Shown here piece by piece: positions 17,815 through 27,600 of a stretch of DNA of 64,000 nt. Each line of letters starts with the position of its first letter. Position 1 is the first letter of the stretch. Made by a program: the position numbers and the translations under genes. A model generated the notes under the pieces. That model saw nothing but the letters and a program-made list of their open reading frames with translations. It did not search any database and was not told the DNA's origin. This DNA comes from Dryocola boscaweniae (lineage in GTDB: Bacteria > Pseudomonadota > Gammaproteobacteria > Enterobacterales > Enterobacteriaceae), in assembly GCF_025215095.1 (NCBI RefSeq), contig NZ_JALHAP010000081.1, positions 124,001-188,000 of the forward strand, written 5' to 3'.

Positions 17815-19233
17815 ATGACGCGCTACCAACATCTTGCCACTTTGCTGGCGGAACGCATCGAACAGGGGTTGTATCGCAGCGGTGAGCGATTACCTTCGGT
17901 GAGAAGTCTTAGCAGCGAGCACGGCGTCAGTATCAGCACCGTTCAGCAGGCCTATCATATTCTTGAAGACAGCCAGCTTATTTCACCGCAGCCGCGTTCC
18001 GGCTATTTCGTCACTCAACGCAAAGCGCAGCCGCCGGTTCCCCAACTGACCCGGCCGGTACAGCGTCCGGTTGAGATTACCCAGTGGGATGCAGTGCTCG
18101 AACAACTCATTGCCCGCGAGGAATGCGACGTGGTTGCTTTCGGCAGCGGAGCGCCGGACGTAACGCAACCCACCATCAAGCCTTTATGGCGCGAGCTAAG
18201 CCGTATCGCACAGCACCAGGAAGCTGAACTGCTCGGCTATGACAGCGTGTACGGAATGCGCACGCTGCGCGAGCAGATTTCCCGCCTGATGTTAGACAGC
18301 GGTTGCGTTGCCACCGCTGAAGATATTCTTATCACCAACGGCTGCCACGAAGCGCTGTCGATTGCGATTCGCGCGGTCTGTGAACCGGGCGATATTGTGG
18401 CGGTGGAATCGCCGTCGTTTCACGGCACCATGCAAATGCTGCGTGCGTTCGGCATAAAAGTTGTTGAAATACCAACGGATTCCGTGACGGGTATCAGCGT
18501 CGAAGCGCTGGAGCTGGCGCTGGAGCAATGGCCTATCAAAGCGGTGATTCTGGTGTCGAACTGCAATAACCCGCTCGGATTTATTATGCCGGAAGCACGC
18601 AAAAGAGCGGTGCTCAACCTTGCGCAACGCTTTGATATCGCGATTATTGAAGATGATGTTTATGGCGAGCTGGCTTACGAATATCCACGTCCGATGACGA
18701 TCAAATCCCTCGATTTGGATGGTCGCGTGCTGTTGTGCAGCTCATTTTCTAAAACGCTGGCTCCAGGGCTGCGCGTGGGGTGGATTGTGCCGGGGCGCTA
18801 TCTCGATCGTGCTTTACACATGAAATATATCGTCACCGGCAGCACCAGTACCTTTGCTCAGATGGCGGTTGCGGAGTTTATTCGTAACGGTAATTACCAT
18901 CGTCATCTGCGCCGGATGCGCCAGCATTATCAGCGAAACCTTGATGTGTTTACGTGTCGGGTGCGGCAATACTTCCCGTGCGGCATCTGCGTCAGTCGGC
19001 CGCAGGGCGGTTTTATGATGTGGGTCGAACTGCCGGAAAATATCGATATCGTGCCTGTTTGTTGCGCTTTGCGGGAGCAAAATATCCATATTGCCGTCGG
19101 CTCGCTGCTTTCCGCCTCAGGGAAATACCGTAACTGCCTGCGTTTGAACTATGCTTTGCCGGTCGACGCCTCAATCGAAGCGGCATTGCGTAAAACGGGT
19201 GAAGCATTAAGCTACGTTCTGGAAAATGCTTAA
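17815..19233 (+). CDS. yjiR: MocR-type regulator with aminotransferase domain, YjiR-like
   Basis: Cytoplasmic GntR/MocR-family transcription factor (472 aa; E. coli YjiR 470). The N-terminal GntR winged helix (residues ~1–70: YRSGERLPSVRSLSSEHGVS) is followed by a linker and a full fold-type I aminotransferase domain (~110–470). The PLP-binding Lys is K313 in SSFSKTLAPGLRVGW; NCNNPLG and EDDVYGELAYE are the other cofactor motifs, so PLP binding should be intact. It probably controls itself and the divergent yjiS-like gene. Similarity to E. coli YjiR extends over the whole protein; a specific effector is not known. Confidence 0.9.
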   Translation: MTRYQHLATLLAERIEQGLYRSGERLPSVRSLSSEHGVSISTVQQAYHILEDSQLISPQPRSGYFVTQRKAQPPVPQLTRPVQRPVEITQWDAVLEQLIAREECDVVAFGSGAPDVTQPTIKPLWRELSRIAQHQEAELLGYDSVYGMRTLREQISRLMLDSGCVATAEDILITNGCHEALSIAIRAVCEPGDIVAVESPSFHGTMQMLRAFGIKVVEIPTDSVTGISVEALELALEQWPIKAVILVSNCNNPLGFIMPEARKRAVLNLAQRFDIAIIEDDVYGELAYEYPRPMTIKSLDLDGRVLLCSSFSKTLAPGLRVGWIVPGRYLDRALHMKYIVTGSTSTFAQMAVAEFIRNGNYHRHLRRMRQHYQRNLDVFTCRVRQYFPCGICVSRPQGGFMMWVELPENIDIVPVCCALREQNIHIAVGSLLSASGKYRNCLRLNYALPVDASIEAALRKTGEALSYVLENA

Positions 19234-19398
19234 TTTTCCCTCTCTTTTTAGGGCATAGAACCAGAAGCAGTTGCGCTAAGATTCGGTTTAATGGCGCATC
19301 TGTATCCAAAGCCAATAACAATAAAATACCATCGTTGATGGACGGCGCGTTAAACCGCGTCAGGCGCTTATGCGCCAATTACCTTATAAAGGATAATC

Positions 19399-21039
19399 AT
19401 GACCAGCACCGCACAGCTGCTGACACGGGATAAGTTTGAAACTTGCCTGAGTGTGATTCGTCAGGCGTCGTTACAAATCCTTCCGTTACTTAAAATTCGC
19501 GCCGCGGATGGCAAAGATCCGCAATGGTTTTTTCAACAGCTTGAGCAAGCCCGGCAGAGCATGGGGAGCTGGGCTGCGGTGGCGCGTCGTCTTAATCTTA
19601 ACGATGCGGAGATCTCGCAGTTCACGCTGTCGTTACGTCATCTGCAACAGCTTGTGCCGCAGTATGAAAGCGGGCAGGAGGTTAGCGATAACCAACTGAT
19701 TTCCGCGCTGCGTTTTGTAAGCTACCTCGAACTTGTACGCAGCAAACAGCCGCTGTTGAGTTATTCCACCGATTTGGCCGTCGAAGGTGGAGAGCAGCAG
19801 CAGATGGCGCAGCGGCAAATTCGCGCGCTGGAGTTAATGCTCCGTGGGCTGATAAACCGCGCCTGGGGCAGCCAGCCGCAGTTGGTTAATCATCTTAAAA
19901 CCCAGTTCGGTGCCGATAAAGTCCGGCGCTGGCTTAAAAATGCCGAACGAGGGGATATTCTCAGCGGCCTGCGTTTTAGCGAGTTATCGCTTCTGCTGGT
20001 GGATAAAAAGGAGTTTGCCCGACACTATGCGGCGCTCTATCAAAATGCTCCACAGCTCAGTTTGCTTATCGACAAGCGCAAAACTTTGCAAACCTTCCTC
20101 GATGATATTCGTCAGATCCGTAACGACCTGATGCAGCAACGCCCTCTCACTACGGTACAGATAGCCTTACTGGATAATTATTATCGGGAAACCAGCTCGC
20201 CGGTTCAGCGCGCTTTTGATGAAGGGCGCACAAAAGTCAATCCTGCGGCTTTGCTGGTAGGGGAAGAGCCTCAGCTACAGGAGTTTATCGCCCAGGCGCA
20301 GAAAAAACATGCGGCAAACGGCGGCGATAACGAAGATATCAGCGATACCATCGCCCGCCCGGATTTGCGTAACGCCAACAAGCATCACGATGCTGCGGAA
20401 ACAGCCTCCGTAGCACTCTGGGCTATGGTCGGCGTGGTGATTGTCGGGATGGTGATTTTCGCGTTATTTATCGTTAATGATGCGACCCGCCCCCCGCAAG
20501 ACGCAGCTCAAACTCGCGTGATAACAACGGCTATGGCTGCCGATCGTCCGCCTGAAAATGACAGCCCGCGTGACATGCTGGCAAATATGGGGATCGCCTG
20601 GGATGAAAACAGTCTGCGTTCGGCTATTGAGCGTGGGGATTCACGTATCATCCGCTTATTTATGCAGGGTGGAATGAACTGGAAAGCTTCTTACGCTGAA
20701 TCTGCCCTGGCGGCAGATTATCGCGATGCGCTGACAACGCTGCTGCAATATCGCAAGCAAATGGATGAATTACGTCCTTGCCGCAGAATGGTGAATACCA
20801 CTAGCCAGGCGATGAAAGACGGGCAAAGTCTGACGTCAATGCGTAAGCAGTTTTTGCAAGCTTTTTGCAGCTCGCCGGGTGTTATAAAACGTCAGAAGGA
20901 AGAGCTTGAAAGAGCCTTATTGCGCCAGGCCGCCCAAAAGAGACGATATGAAGAGTCTAAAGCGCAAGGCCTGCAGCCTGAGCCGCTAAATACAGATGAA
21001 GTGGAGATTCAGCAGGCAATTTATAACGCCTTACGTTAA
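19399..21039 (+). CDS. Single-pass membrane protein, probable STY4199/HEPN-type family
   Basis: 546-aa protein, not identified by catalytic motif. A long helical cytoplasmic region (1–335) is followed by one transmembrane segment (~338–359: LWAMVGVVIVGMVIFALFIV) and a ~185-residue C-terminal helical domain, probably periplasmic. The stretch DDIRQIRNDLMQQRPLTTVQ (~235–254) looks like a HEPN core in which the expected catalytic His of IRNxxxH is Gln; a second R-x4-H string (RNANKH, 324–329) lies just before the membrane. I recall NCBI naming such proteins 'STY4199 family HEPN domain-containing protein'. Monocistronic, with a good AAGGATAATC ribosome site. A role in RNA cleavage is only speculation. 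Confidence 0.6.
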   Translation: MTSTAQLLTRDKFETCLSVIRQASLQILPLLKIRAADGKDPQWFFQQLEQARQSMGSWAAVARRLNLNDAEISQFTLSLRHLQQLVPQYESGQEVSDNQLISALRFVSYLELVRSKQPLLSYSTDLAVEGGEQQQMAQRQIRALELMLRGLINRAWGSQPQLVNHLKTQFGADKVRRWLKNAERGDILSGLRFSELSLLLVDKKEFARHYAALYQNAPQLSLLIDKRKTLQTFLDDIRQIRNDLMQQRPLTTVQIALLDNYYRETSSPVQRAFDEGRTKVNPAALLVGEEPQLQEFIAQAQKKHAANGGDNEDISDTIARPDLRNANKHHDAAETASVALWAMVGVVIVGMVIFALFIVNDATRPPQDAAQTRVITTAMAADRPPENDSPRDMLANMGIAWDENSLRSAIERGDSRIIRLFMQGGMNWKASYAESALAADYRDALTTLLQYRKQMDELRPCRRMVNTTSQAMKDGQSLTSMRKQFLQAFCSSPGVIKRQKEELERALLRQAAQKRRYEESKAQGLQPEPLNTDEVEIQQAIYNALR

Positions 21040-22549
21040 AAGGTAATGACTGTTTATCCCCTACTGTTGTCATCGTAGGGGAGATAAACGCAAGTGCCGT
21101 TGGCATGTCAAAATTTCTCCCACGCCATTCACCAACTATCGCAGAAGTAATGACGACAAACTCTTTTATTCCCGCCTGCAGTATTTCAAGCTTATCTGCG
21201 ATGATAATCATAGAAAATCAATAGCTGTAATAACAAGCCGTAATGCAATTCGTTAAGGCTTTTGTCACATAATCTTTTAAAACATCGGTTTTTAATTACT
21301 CTTACGGGTAATAAGCGATACTGATTTTTAGATGAGCCCATGGCTCATTTATAGGAAGCCGCTTTTTAATACCTGTTGAAGTAATAATTAAGCTAGAAAG
21401 AAGTTTTTTAAGGCTTTATTAAGGTGTTATTTAACGTGAAGTCTTAATGCCCGGTTTATGGATCCCCGCATTTTCTACAGCATAAATATCTATGTTATTG
21501 CCAAAACGTTTGTGCCAGGACATTTTCAGATAAGCGCTGCTTGCATCGCGGGCGTTATGAAACGCTTTATCTCCAGATAAACAGGGAAAGAAAAATAGAC
21601 GCTAATGTTACATCGTACTGAAATGCATGGGCTGGAGCCTTTTCACAGGTATTGGGCTACCGGAAGGACGAATAAAACGCCTGATGCGAGAAAAATCCGA
21701 CTATTTATGGCTGCTCACACAGCGGCTGGCTATTTGTGATAGTGATATTTTCTCGCGCGCTTCGATTTTTTACAGAACAAAATTCTGCAAAATGACGACG
21801 CCTTGCACTGCTTGTTAAGTTAATGCCTTATATATCAAGGAACAAAAGGGCTTCTGTTTAATGAAAATGAGGGCTGGGGGAAGCTTACCGCTCTGCTCAC
21901 TCTCAGGCAGCCTGTTTGTTTATTTTTTACTTTTAGTTAAGCAGCTTGTGCCTTTTTGTGCCCCGATGAAACTTTTGAGTAGCGAAGTTGTATATAACGC
22001 AAAATTTCTCATTATCAGGGGTTGTGGATAATTCTGAAAAGTTCCTGGCCAGAGGCATTAAACGGTATTAAGGTTTTTTGAGATTTTTTTGAGAAACTGA
22101 TACTTGGTTGTAACTCATTGATTTTATTCTTTTTTAAAATGTTTCTGTATACTTTGTTTATCACGAATAAATAAAAAGTTCTTAATAAAATGATTCGTGT
22201 TGATTTGCATTTGACAGCAGATGATAGTGGTGTCTAAAGAGCAGCGCAGCCGTTTTCATCAGAGAGATGTACTGCTGTCGGGTAAAATTTGGAGTTTTAT
22301 TTTTATTATTTATTGGTGATGTTTTAGGGGGTTCGGCCAGTGAAATGTTCTCATGTTTTTGCGTTTGTTTTTGAGTGTCAGCCTTAAATAGATAGATATT
22401 TTACCTTTTGGTTTTTTTCTGGTTTTATGTTTTGAGTGTTTTGATGGATAACTTATTACTTTCTTTTTTGTTTTAAAATAATACTATTGATGACCTCATT
22501 TGTCTTATGCGGGAATTTTAGTTTAGAGGTTTAGAGAAAGGACAGGATT
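21040..22549. other. 1.5-kb AT-rich intergenic region ahead of the Bap locus
   Basis: No convincing gene on either strand; the short open frames here lack ribosome sites and similarity. It holds the hairpin at 21052–21089, a small palindrome ATGAGCC-CAT-GGCTCAT (21332–21348), and long T/A-rich tracts, densest at 22070–22200 and 22290–22500. The composition drops sharply compared with the flanking core genes. I read it as a long regulatory leader for the adhesin locus, of the kind silenced by H-NS; a small RNA inside it cannot be excluded. Confidence 0.6.
21052..21089 (+). terminator. Hairpin downstream of the HEPN-type gene
   Basis: GTTTATCcCCTAC pairs with GTAGGGgaGATAAAC across a 10-nt loop, starting 13 nt after the stop codon at 21039. 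No T-run follows, so termination strength is uncertain. Confidence 0.5.
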
Positions 22550-22936
22550 ATGATGGGAAAGGAACTTGCCGGATACTACATTGGAGAAAATATCCATTTC
22601 GAGCTTGCACGTAAGAAACTGACAAAACTGGACGACAGCGGCCGACCACTTAATAGTTTTACCTTCAGAGACACAATGTTGAGGTTGTTTCTTTATCTCC
22701 TGGAGAACGCGAATGGGAATATCGTAACAAACGAACAGATTCTCTTTGATGTGTGGGATTCATACGGATTGAGGTCTTCCAGCCAACGGCTGTGGCAGGT
22801 TATGCAATCTCTGAAGTTTCGGCTTGTCATGCTCGGTGGTCCCCATGACCTTATCCTGAGAATAGAAACATTTGACTCTAAAGGATATACCCTAAAAAAA
22901 GGCATTGTACGTCCTCTCTATTTCGTCGGTACTTAA
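22550..22936 (+). CDS. Stand-alone winged-helix regulator (OmpR/CadC-type DNA-binding domain)
   Basis: 128 aa, consisting of little more than one Trans_Reg_C-type winged helix: FTFRDTMLRLFLYLLENANGNIV then TNEQILFDVWD, and the C-terminal wing near SKGYTLKKG. There is no receiver domain, transmembrane segment or signal peptide, so how it is switched is unclear. Start at ATG 22550 (or 22553) with AAAGGA upstream. It is the first gene of a same-strand series leading to the giant adhesin, 29 nt ahead of a LuxR-type gene, and is probably a local activator. Low-GC codon use compared with the adhesin. No specific family name recognised. Confidence 0.75.
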   Translation: MMGKELAGYYIGENIHFELARKKLTKLDDSGRPLNSFTFRDTMLRLFLYLLENANGNIVTNEQILFDVWDSYGLRSSSQRLWQVMQSLKFRLVMLGGPHDLILRIETFDSKGYTLKKGIVRPLYFVGT

Positions 22937-22965
22937 TGGATTAACTCTAACAGGGAGCTCTTATT

Positions 22966-23550
22966 ATGAGAGTGTATATTCTTTCTGAGAATATGTATTT
23001 TACGGAAGGAATGGTCCGGTTAATGACCCATGCTGGGTATACTACCCACATACTGCGGTTTGAAGATGAGATAGACAAAGAATTATTTCATCGCGGTTCA
23101 TCATGCGTCGTATTTGCAGATGCAAAGCGGATTAATGATTGCCTGGAAAGCATTATGAATGTGGAAGTTCATAGCTTAGTAAAAATCTTCTGCATATCTG
23201 GCCATTTTTGCAACGGTGAATTATATAGAAATAATTTTGTATCGATGATACCCAGGCGAACCAGTATTGAGAAAATCATCTCGATGCTGAATCAGCTTTC
23301 TAAAGAACCACAGCGGAAAGTGGGCAGTAATGATTCCAGGCTCTCATCCCGAGAATTAACTATTCTTTATTATCTTTTTAAAGGGAATTCACAAAAAGAG
23401 ATATCTGACAAATTAAACCTGTCTATCAAGACAATATCAGCTTACAAGGCTCGTGCATTGCTGAAGTTAGGCGTGGGAAGGATCAGTCTAAAATCAATTC
23501 CCTATGTGCGGGGGTATATATCAAGAGCGCCAGGAGGGTTCTGTTTTTAA
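22966..23550 (+). CDS. LuxR-family regulator with atypical receiver-like N-terminus
   Basis: 194 aa. The C-terminal ~65 residues are a LuxR/FixJ helix-turn-helix (LSSRELTILYYLFKGNSQKEISDKLNLSIKTISAYKARAL). The N-terminal ~120 residues begin like a response regulator (MRVYILSENMYFTEGM) but lack the acidic pocket and the clear phosphoacceptor Asp and Lys, so it is probably a phosphorylation-independent regulator of the BglJ/RcsA/EcpR kind, which often act as partners of RcsB. It lies between the winged-helix gene and the OmpA-domain gene; a role in controlling the adhesin locus is inferred from position only. Confidence 0.78.
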   Translation: MRVYILSENMYFTEGMVRLMTHAGYTTHILRFEDEIDKELFHRGSSCVVFADAKRINDCLESIMNVEVHSLVKIFCISGHFCNGELYRNNFVSMIPRRTSIEKIISMLNQLSKEPQRKVGSNDSRLSSRELTILYYLFKGNSQKEISDKLNLSIKTISAYKARALLKLGVGRISLKSIPYVRGYISRAPGGFCF

Positions 23551-23621
23551 CTGTGACAAGCGCGCAGGGTTAGTTTTAATAGCTATTAAACACACACATA
23601 CTGAAGAGGGTAACAAAAATC

Positions 23622-24593
23622 ATGGCGCGTAGTCGTTATATTAATAAAATGTTTTTACTTATTTTATTTACCATGCTGACGTATGGTGCGAATGCCCATG
23701 CTCAGATAAACCATAAATCTAATGACAGTAAACTGACATGGGTTATGGATGCAGAGCCAACGCCGAATCAATTTCGTGTAGAAAGCTCCCGAGCCCGAGT
23801 CATTGTATTTCGACTCACAAAAAACAACGATGATCTGATGGCTAAGCCATTAAACATCTTTTTTAATGGCCAGTACCACGCCAGCCTTATGCCGGAACAT
23901 CAGAGTATCGCTCTCCCTGTATGTCCGGGTAAAAAGAAGTTATCAGTTTCTATTGACGCCTTACCGAACGGCAAAAATCCACAGTCGGCAATTGTTGAAG
24001 ATGTGACGCCTGCGCTGCAAGCCGGGGAGATTTATTTTTATCAAGTCGCCACGGACAGTAACGGGAAAGTTTTTGCTCGCTGGGTCAACGTCGATATGGC
24101 GCGTGAGGTCCTGAATAACGTGAATATTCAGGCGCATACTATTTCTCGCGTAGCAAAAGATGAAGCCTGTCCTACTGAGATTTACTCCATTAACTCTTCT
24201 GCCCTGTTTAAATTTGCCCGTCATGATGTGCAGGGAATGGTGAAAGGAGCCACTGAATCATTAGCAGAGCTTTCTGAGCAAATCATTAAAAGCTATATGT
24301 CTATCGATAAAATAATTGTTAAAGGTTATGCCGATCCGGTAGGAAGTGACGCAGAAAATAAATATCTGTCAGAAAAACGTGCCGCGACGGTTGCTAACCA
24401 GCTTCGCGCTTCTGGATTGTCTGATGATGTTATTTCATCGCAAGGAATGGGAGAGTCAAATCTTTTAGTTACTGACTGCGATAAATATTCAAACGTTGCC
24501 GATATTACGAGTTGTAATCAGCCAAACAGGAGGGTCGAAATCGAAGTTTATGGTGTTGCAATGAACTCAACTGCAACATTAGATACCCATTAA
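23622..24593 (+). CDS. Exported OmpA-domain protein upstream of the giant adhesin
   Basis: 323 aa with a signal peptide (cleavage near AHA/QINHK, residue ~28; no lipobox). The N-terminal half (~30–190) is an unassigned beta-rich domain; the C-terminal ~120 residues are an OmpA-type peptidoglycan-binding domain with VKGYADPVGSDAENKYLSEKRA and NRRVEIEVYG. It thus probably sits in the periplasm attached to the cell wall. The stop is 48 nt before the adhesin start with no terminator between, so the two genes are likely co-transcribed. A role in anchoring or assisting adhesin secretion is inference. Confidence 0.8.
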   Translation: MARSRYINKMFLLILFTMLTYGANAHAQINHKSNDSKLTWVMDAEPTPNQFRVESSRARVIVFRLTKNNDDLMAKPLNIFFNGQYHASLMPEHQSIALPVCPGKKKLSVSIDALPNGKNPQSAIVEDVTPALQAGEIYFYQVATDSNGKVFARWVNVDMAREVLNNVNIQAHTISRVAKDEACPTEIYSINSSALFKFARHDVQGMVKGATESLAELSEQIIKSYMSIDKIIVKGYADPVGSDAENKYLSEKRAATVANQLRASGLSDDVISSQGMGESNLLVTDCDKYSNVADITSCNQPNRRVEIEVYGVAMNSTATLDTH

Positions 24594-24641
24594 AACTCGC
24601 AAAGTTAATCCTTGCTATTATTGTATTCAAAGGAAATTAAT

Positions 24642-27600
24642 ATGGTTGCCATGGTAAAAATTAATATACGTGGAACTAGAGGGATCGTTTCATCACACGA
24701 AGTCAACGCACAAAGCAATGCTGCGACAGTTATTCAGGTCCCAAAACACGGTAAATTAAATATTGAGCTGATTGATGCAGCGACAGGTCAGGGGCCACAG
24801 GTTCTGATGACTAAGCGCGTTGGCAACAATCTTGTGCTCTTTTTTGACGGCGAAGATACCGCTGACGTTATTCTCGAAGATTATTACGAAAATGACGAAG
24901 TCCATTTAATCGGCCAGGCTGAAAATGGACAGTACTATGAATATATTCCGGTATCCGGCGACGTAAATGAGTACGCGCCGATGCTGATGGATGGGGGATC
25001 CGGCGAGGCGGCATTAGGAGGCGAGCCTTCTGCTTTTGCCGATCCTATTGCTGATGATAACCAGTTCGCATGGTTACCGTTCCTGCTTTTTGGCGCAGGT
25101 GCTGCGGGTATTGGCGGTCTTGCTTATGCTGCGTTTAAAGATAAAGATTCCAAGCCCGCTGACGATCACGAAATAAGTATTGTTATCAATCCGGCTACCG
25201 ATAAGGATAAAGACGGGCGTCCTGAAATCACCGGCAGCTCTTCCAGCCCTGATTCAAAAGTCGTTATTACCCTTCCGGACGGCACAACCGTTACCACGCA
25301 GACAGACAAAGAGGGTAACTGGGCTATCGAAGCGCCTACCTCTCAGCCAAACGGTATTATCACCGTTACGGTAACGGATTCTGACGGCAATTCCTCTACG
25401 GTGACCGGTAAATACGAAGATAATACCGCGCCTGAAAAACCGGTGATTTCCGCTAACGATGACGATCATCTGGCAGGAACCGCTGAACCGGGTTCAAAAG
25501 TTACCGTTACCGACAAAGAAACGGGTGAAACCACTACAGTTGTTGCGGATGAAGACGGTAAATGGAGCATTGAACCTAACCCGGTAGCAGAAGGCGGCAA
25601 TGAGGCGACGGTGGTCGCTGAGGATCCTGCAGGTAACGTTTCCCCGCCTGTTGATGTAACGCGTCCAGATACAACCGTGCCTGATAATATCTCTTCCGGC
25701 ATCGTTAAGGGTTCCATCTCCCTGGTGGATGATGTCGCTCCTGTGACCGGCGTTATCGCAGACGGCAGTAAAACCAACGATACCCGCCCTACCTATACCG
25801 GTAAAGCGACCGGCGATATTGATCACGTCAATATTTACGATAACGGCAAGCTTGTCGGCAGCGCTAAAGTTGGCAGCGATGGCCGCTGGAGCTTTACACC
25901 AAAAACCAGCCTCGCGGAAGGTTCTACGCATGAATATACCGTTGCTGCCGTAGACAAGGCTGGCAATGAAGGTGCGCGCGTTAGCGGCACCAACGATGCC
26001 GGATGGACATTCACTATCGATACTTTGCCTCCTGATAATAAAACCTCGGGCATCGTTGTTGATTCCATTACCCTGGTTGACGACGTTGCACCGGTTACTG
26101 GCCTCATTAAAGATGGTGATAAGACGAATGACACTCGCCCGACCTATTCAGGTAAGGCAACCGGTGATATCGATCATGTCAACATCTATGACAACGGCAA
26201 ACTTGTCGCAAGCGTAAAAGTTAACAGCGACGGCACGTGGAGTTATACGCCGGAGAAAGATCTGGCGAACGGCTCAAGCCACGAATATAGCGTATCTGCA
26301 ATAGATCAAGCCGGTAACGAAGGTCCACGAGCGAGCGGAACTTCTGACAGCGGCTGGAACTTTGTTATCGATTCGGACACCCCGGATAACATCACTTCAG
26401 GCATTGTTGACGGTTCTCTGAGCCTGACGGACGACGTCGGTGCTATTACCGGAAATATTCCTGATGGCGGCGTGACAGATGATAGCCGCCCTACGTTCAG
26501 CGGCCAGGCTACCGAAGATATCGACCACGTTAATATCTACGATGATGGCAAACTGATCGGTTCCGCCGAAGTGGCTGAAGACGGCCGCTGGAGCTTCACG
26601 CCGGAGACCGATCTGGCTGAAGGTGACCATGAGTTTACCGTTTCTGCGGTGGACAAAGCCGGTAACGAAGGCCCGCAGACCAGCGGCACCTCAGATGACG
26701 GCTGGAACTTCACGGTAGACACTACCGCGCCGGGCGAAAACGCCATCGTGGACGGCAGCATTACCCTGACCGACGATGTTGGTCCGGTGACAGGTACCAT
26801 TGCAGACGGCAGCACGACCGATGATACACAGCCGACCTACAGCGGCGTTATCAGTAGCGAAGGTCTGGCGGAAGGCGTGGTGAGCGTCAACGTCTATGAC
26901 AACGGCGAGCTGATTGGCAGCGCGGTGGTGGATCAGAGCACCGGAGCATGGAGCTTCACGCCGGACAGCGATCTGGCGAGCGGCAGCCATGGCTTCACGG
27001 TGGCGGCAGTGGACGCGGCAGGCAACGAAGGTCCGCAGGTCAGTGGTACTTCTGACGATAGCTGGGACTTTACGCTGGACAATAGCGCGCCGGGTGAAAA
27101 TGCGTTTGAAAGCGGCAGCATCACTCTGATCGACGATGTCGGTCCGGTGCAAGGCACCATCGACGACGGCAGCACGACCGATGATTCGCAGCCAACCTAC
27201 AGCGGCATTATCAGCAGCGAAGGTCTGGCGGATGGCGTGGTAAGCGTCAACGTCTACGACAACGGTGAGCTGATTGGCAGCGCGGCGGTGGATCAGAGCA
27301 CCGGAACATGGAGCTTCACGCCGGGCAACCCTCTGGCGAGCGGCAACCACACCTTCACGGTGGCGGCAGTGGACGCGGCAGGCAACGAAGGTCCGCAGGT
27401 AAGCGGTACCGACGATGCAGGCTGGGACTTCAACCTGCTGACCAGCGCGCCGGCGCAGCCGTCCATTGAGAACGTGAGTGACGATTACACCCACGGGGAA
27501 AATGCGGATACCGGCTTCCTGCAGAAAGGTCAGGCCACAAACGACAGCACGCCGACGATAAACGGCAGCGCAGGTCCTGACATGAAAGTCCAGATCTGGG

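Noticed and set aside
20957..21211. 84-codon minus-strand frame antisense to the end of the HEPN-type gene
   Set aside because: Mostly overlaps a well-supported gene and has no ribosome site or similarity.
21627..21818. 63-codon plus-strand frame in the AT-rich leader
   Set aside because: No ribosome site, no recognisable similarity and unbalanced composition; probably chance.
25060..25140. Gly/Ala-rich AGAAG segment as a LapG-type cleavage site for adhesin release
   Set aside because: The hydrophobic segment is common after Bap-prefix domains, no lapG/lapD genes are in the window and the match is too short.
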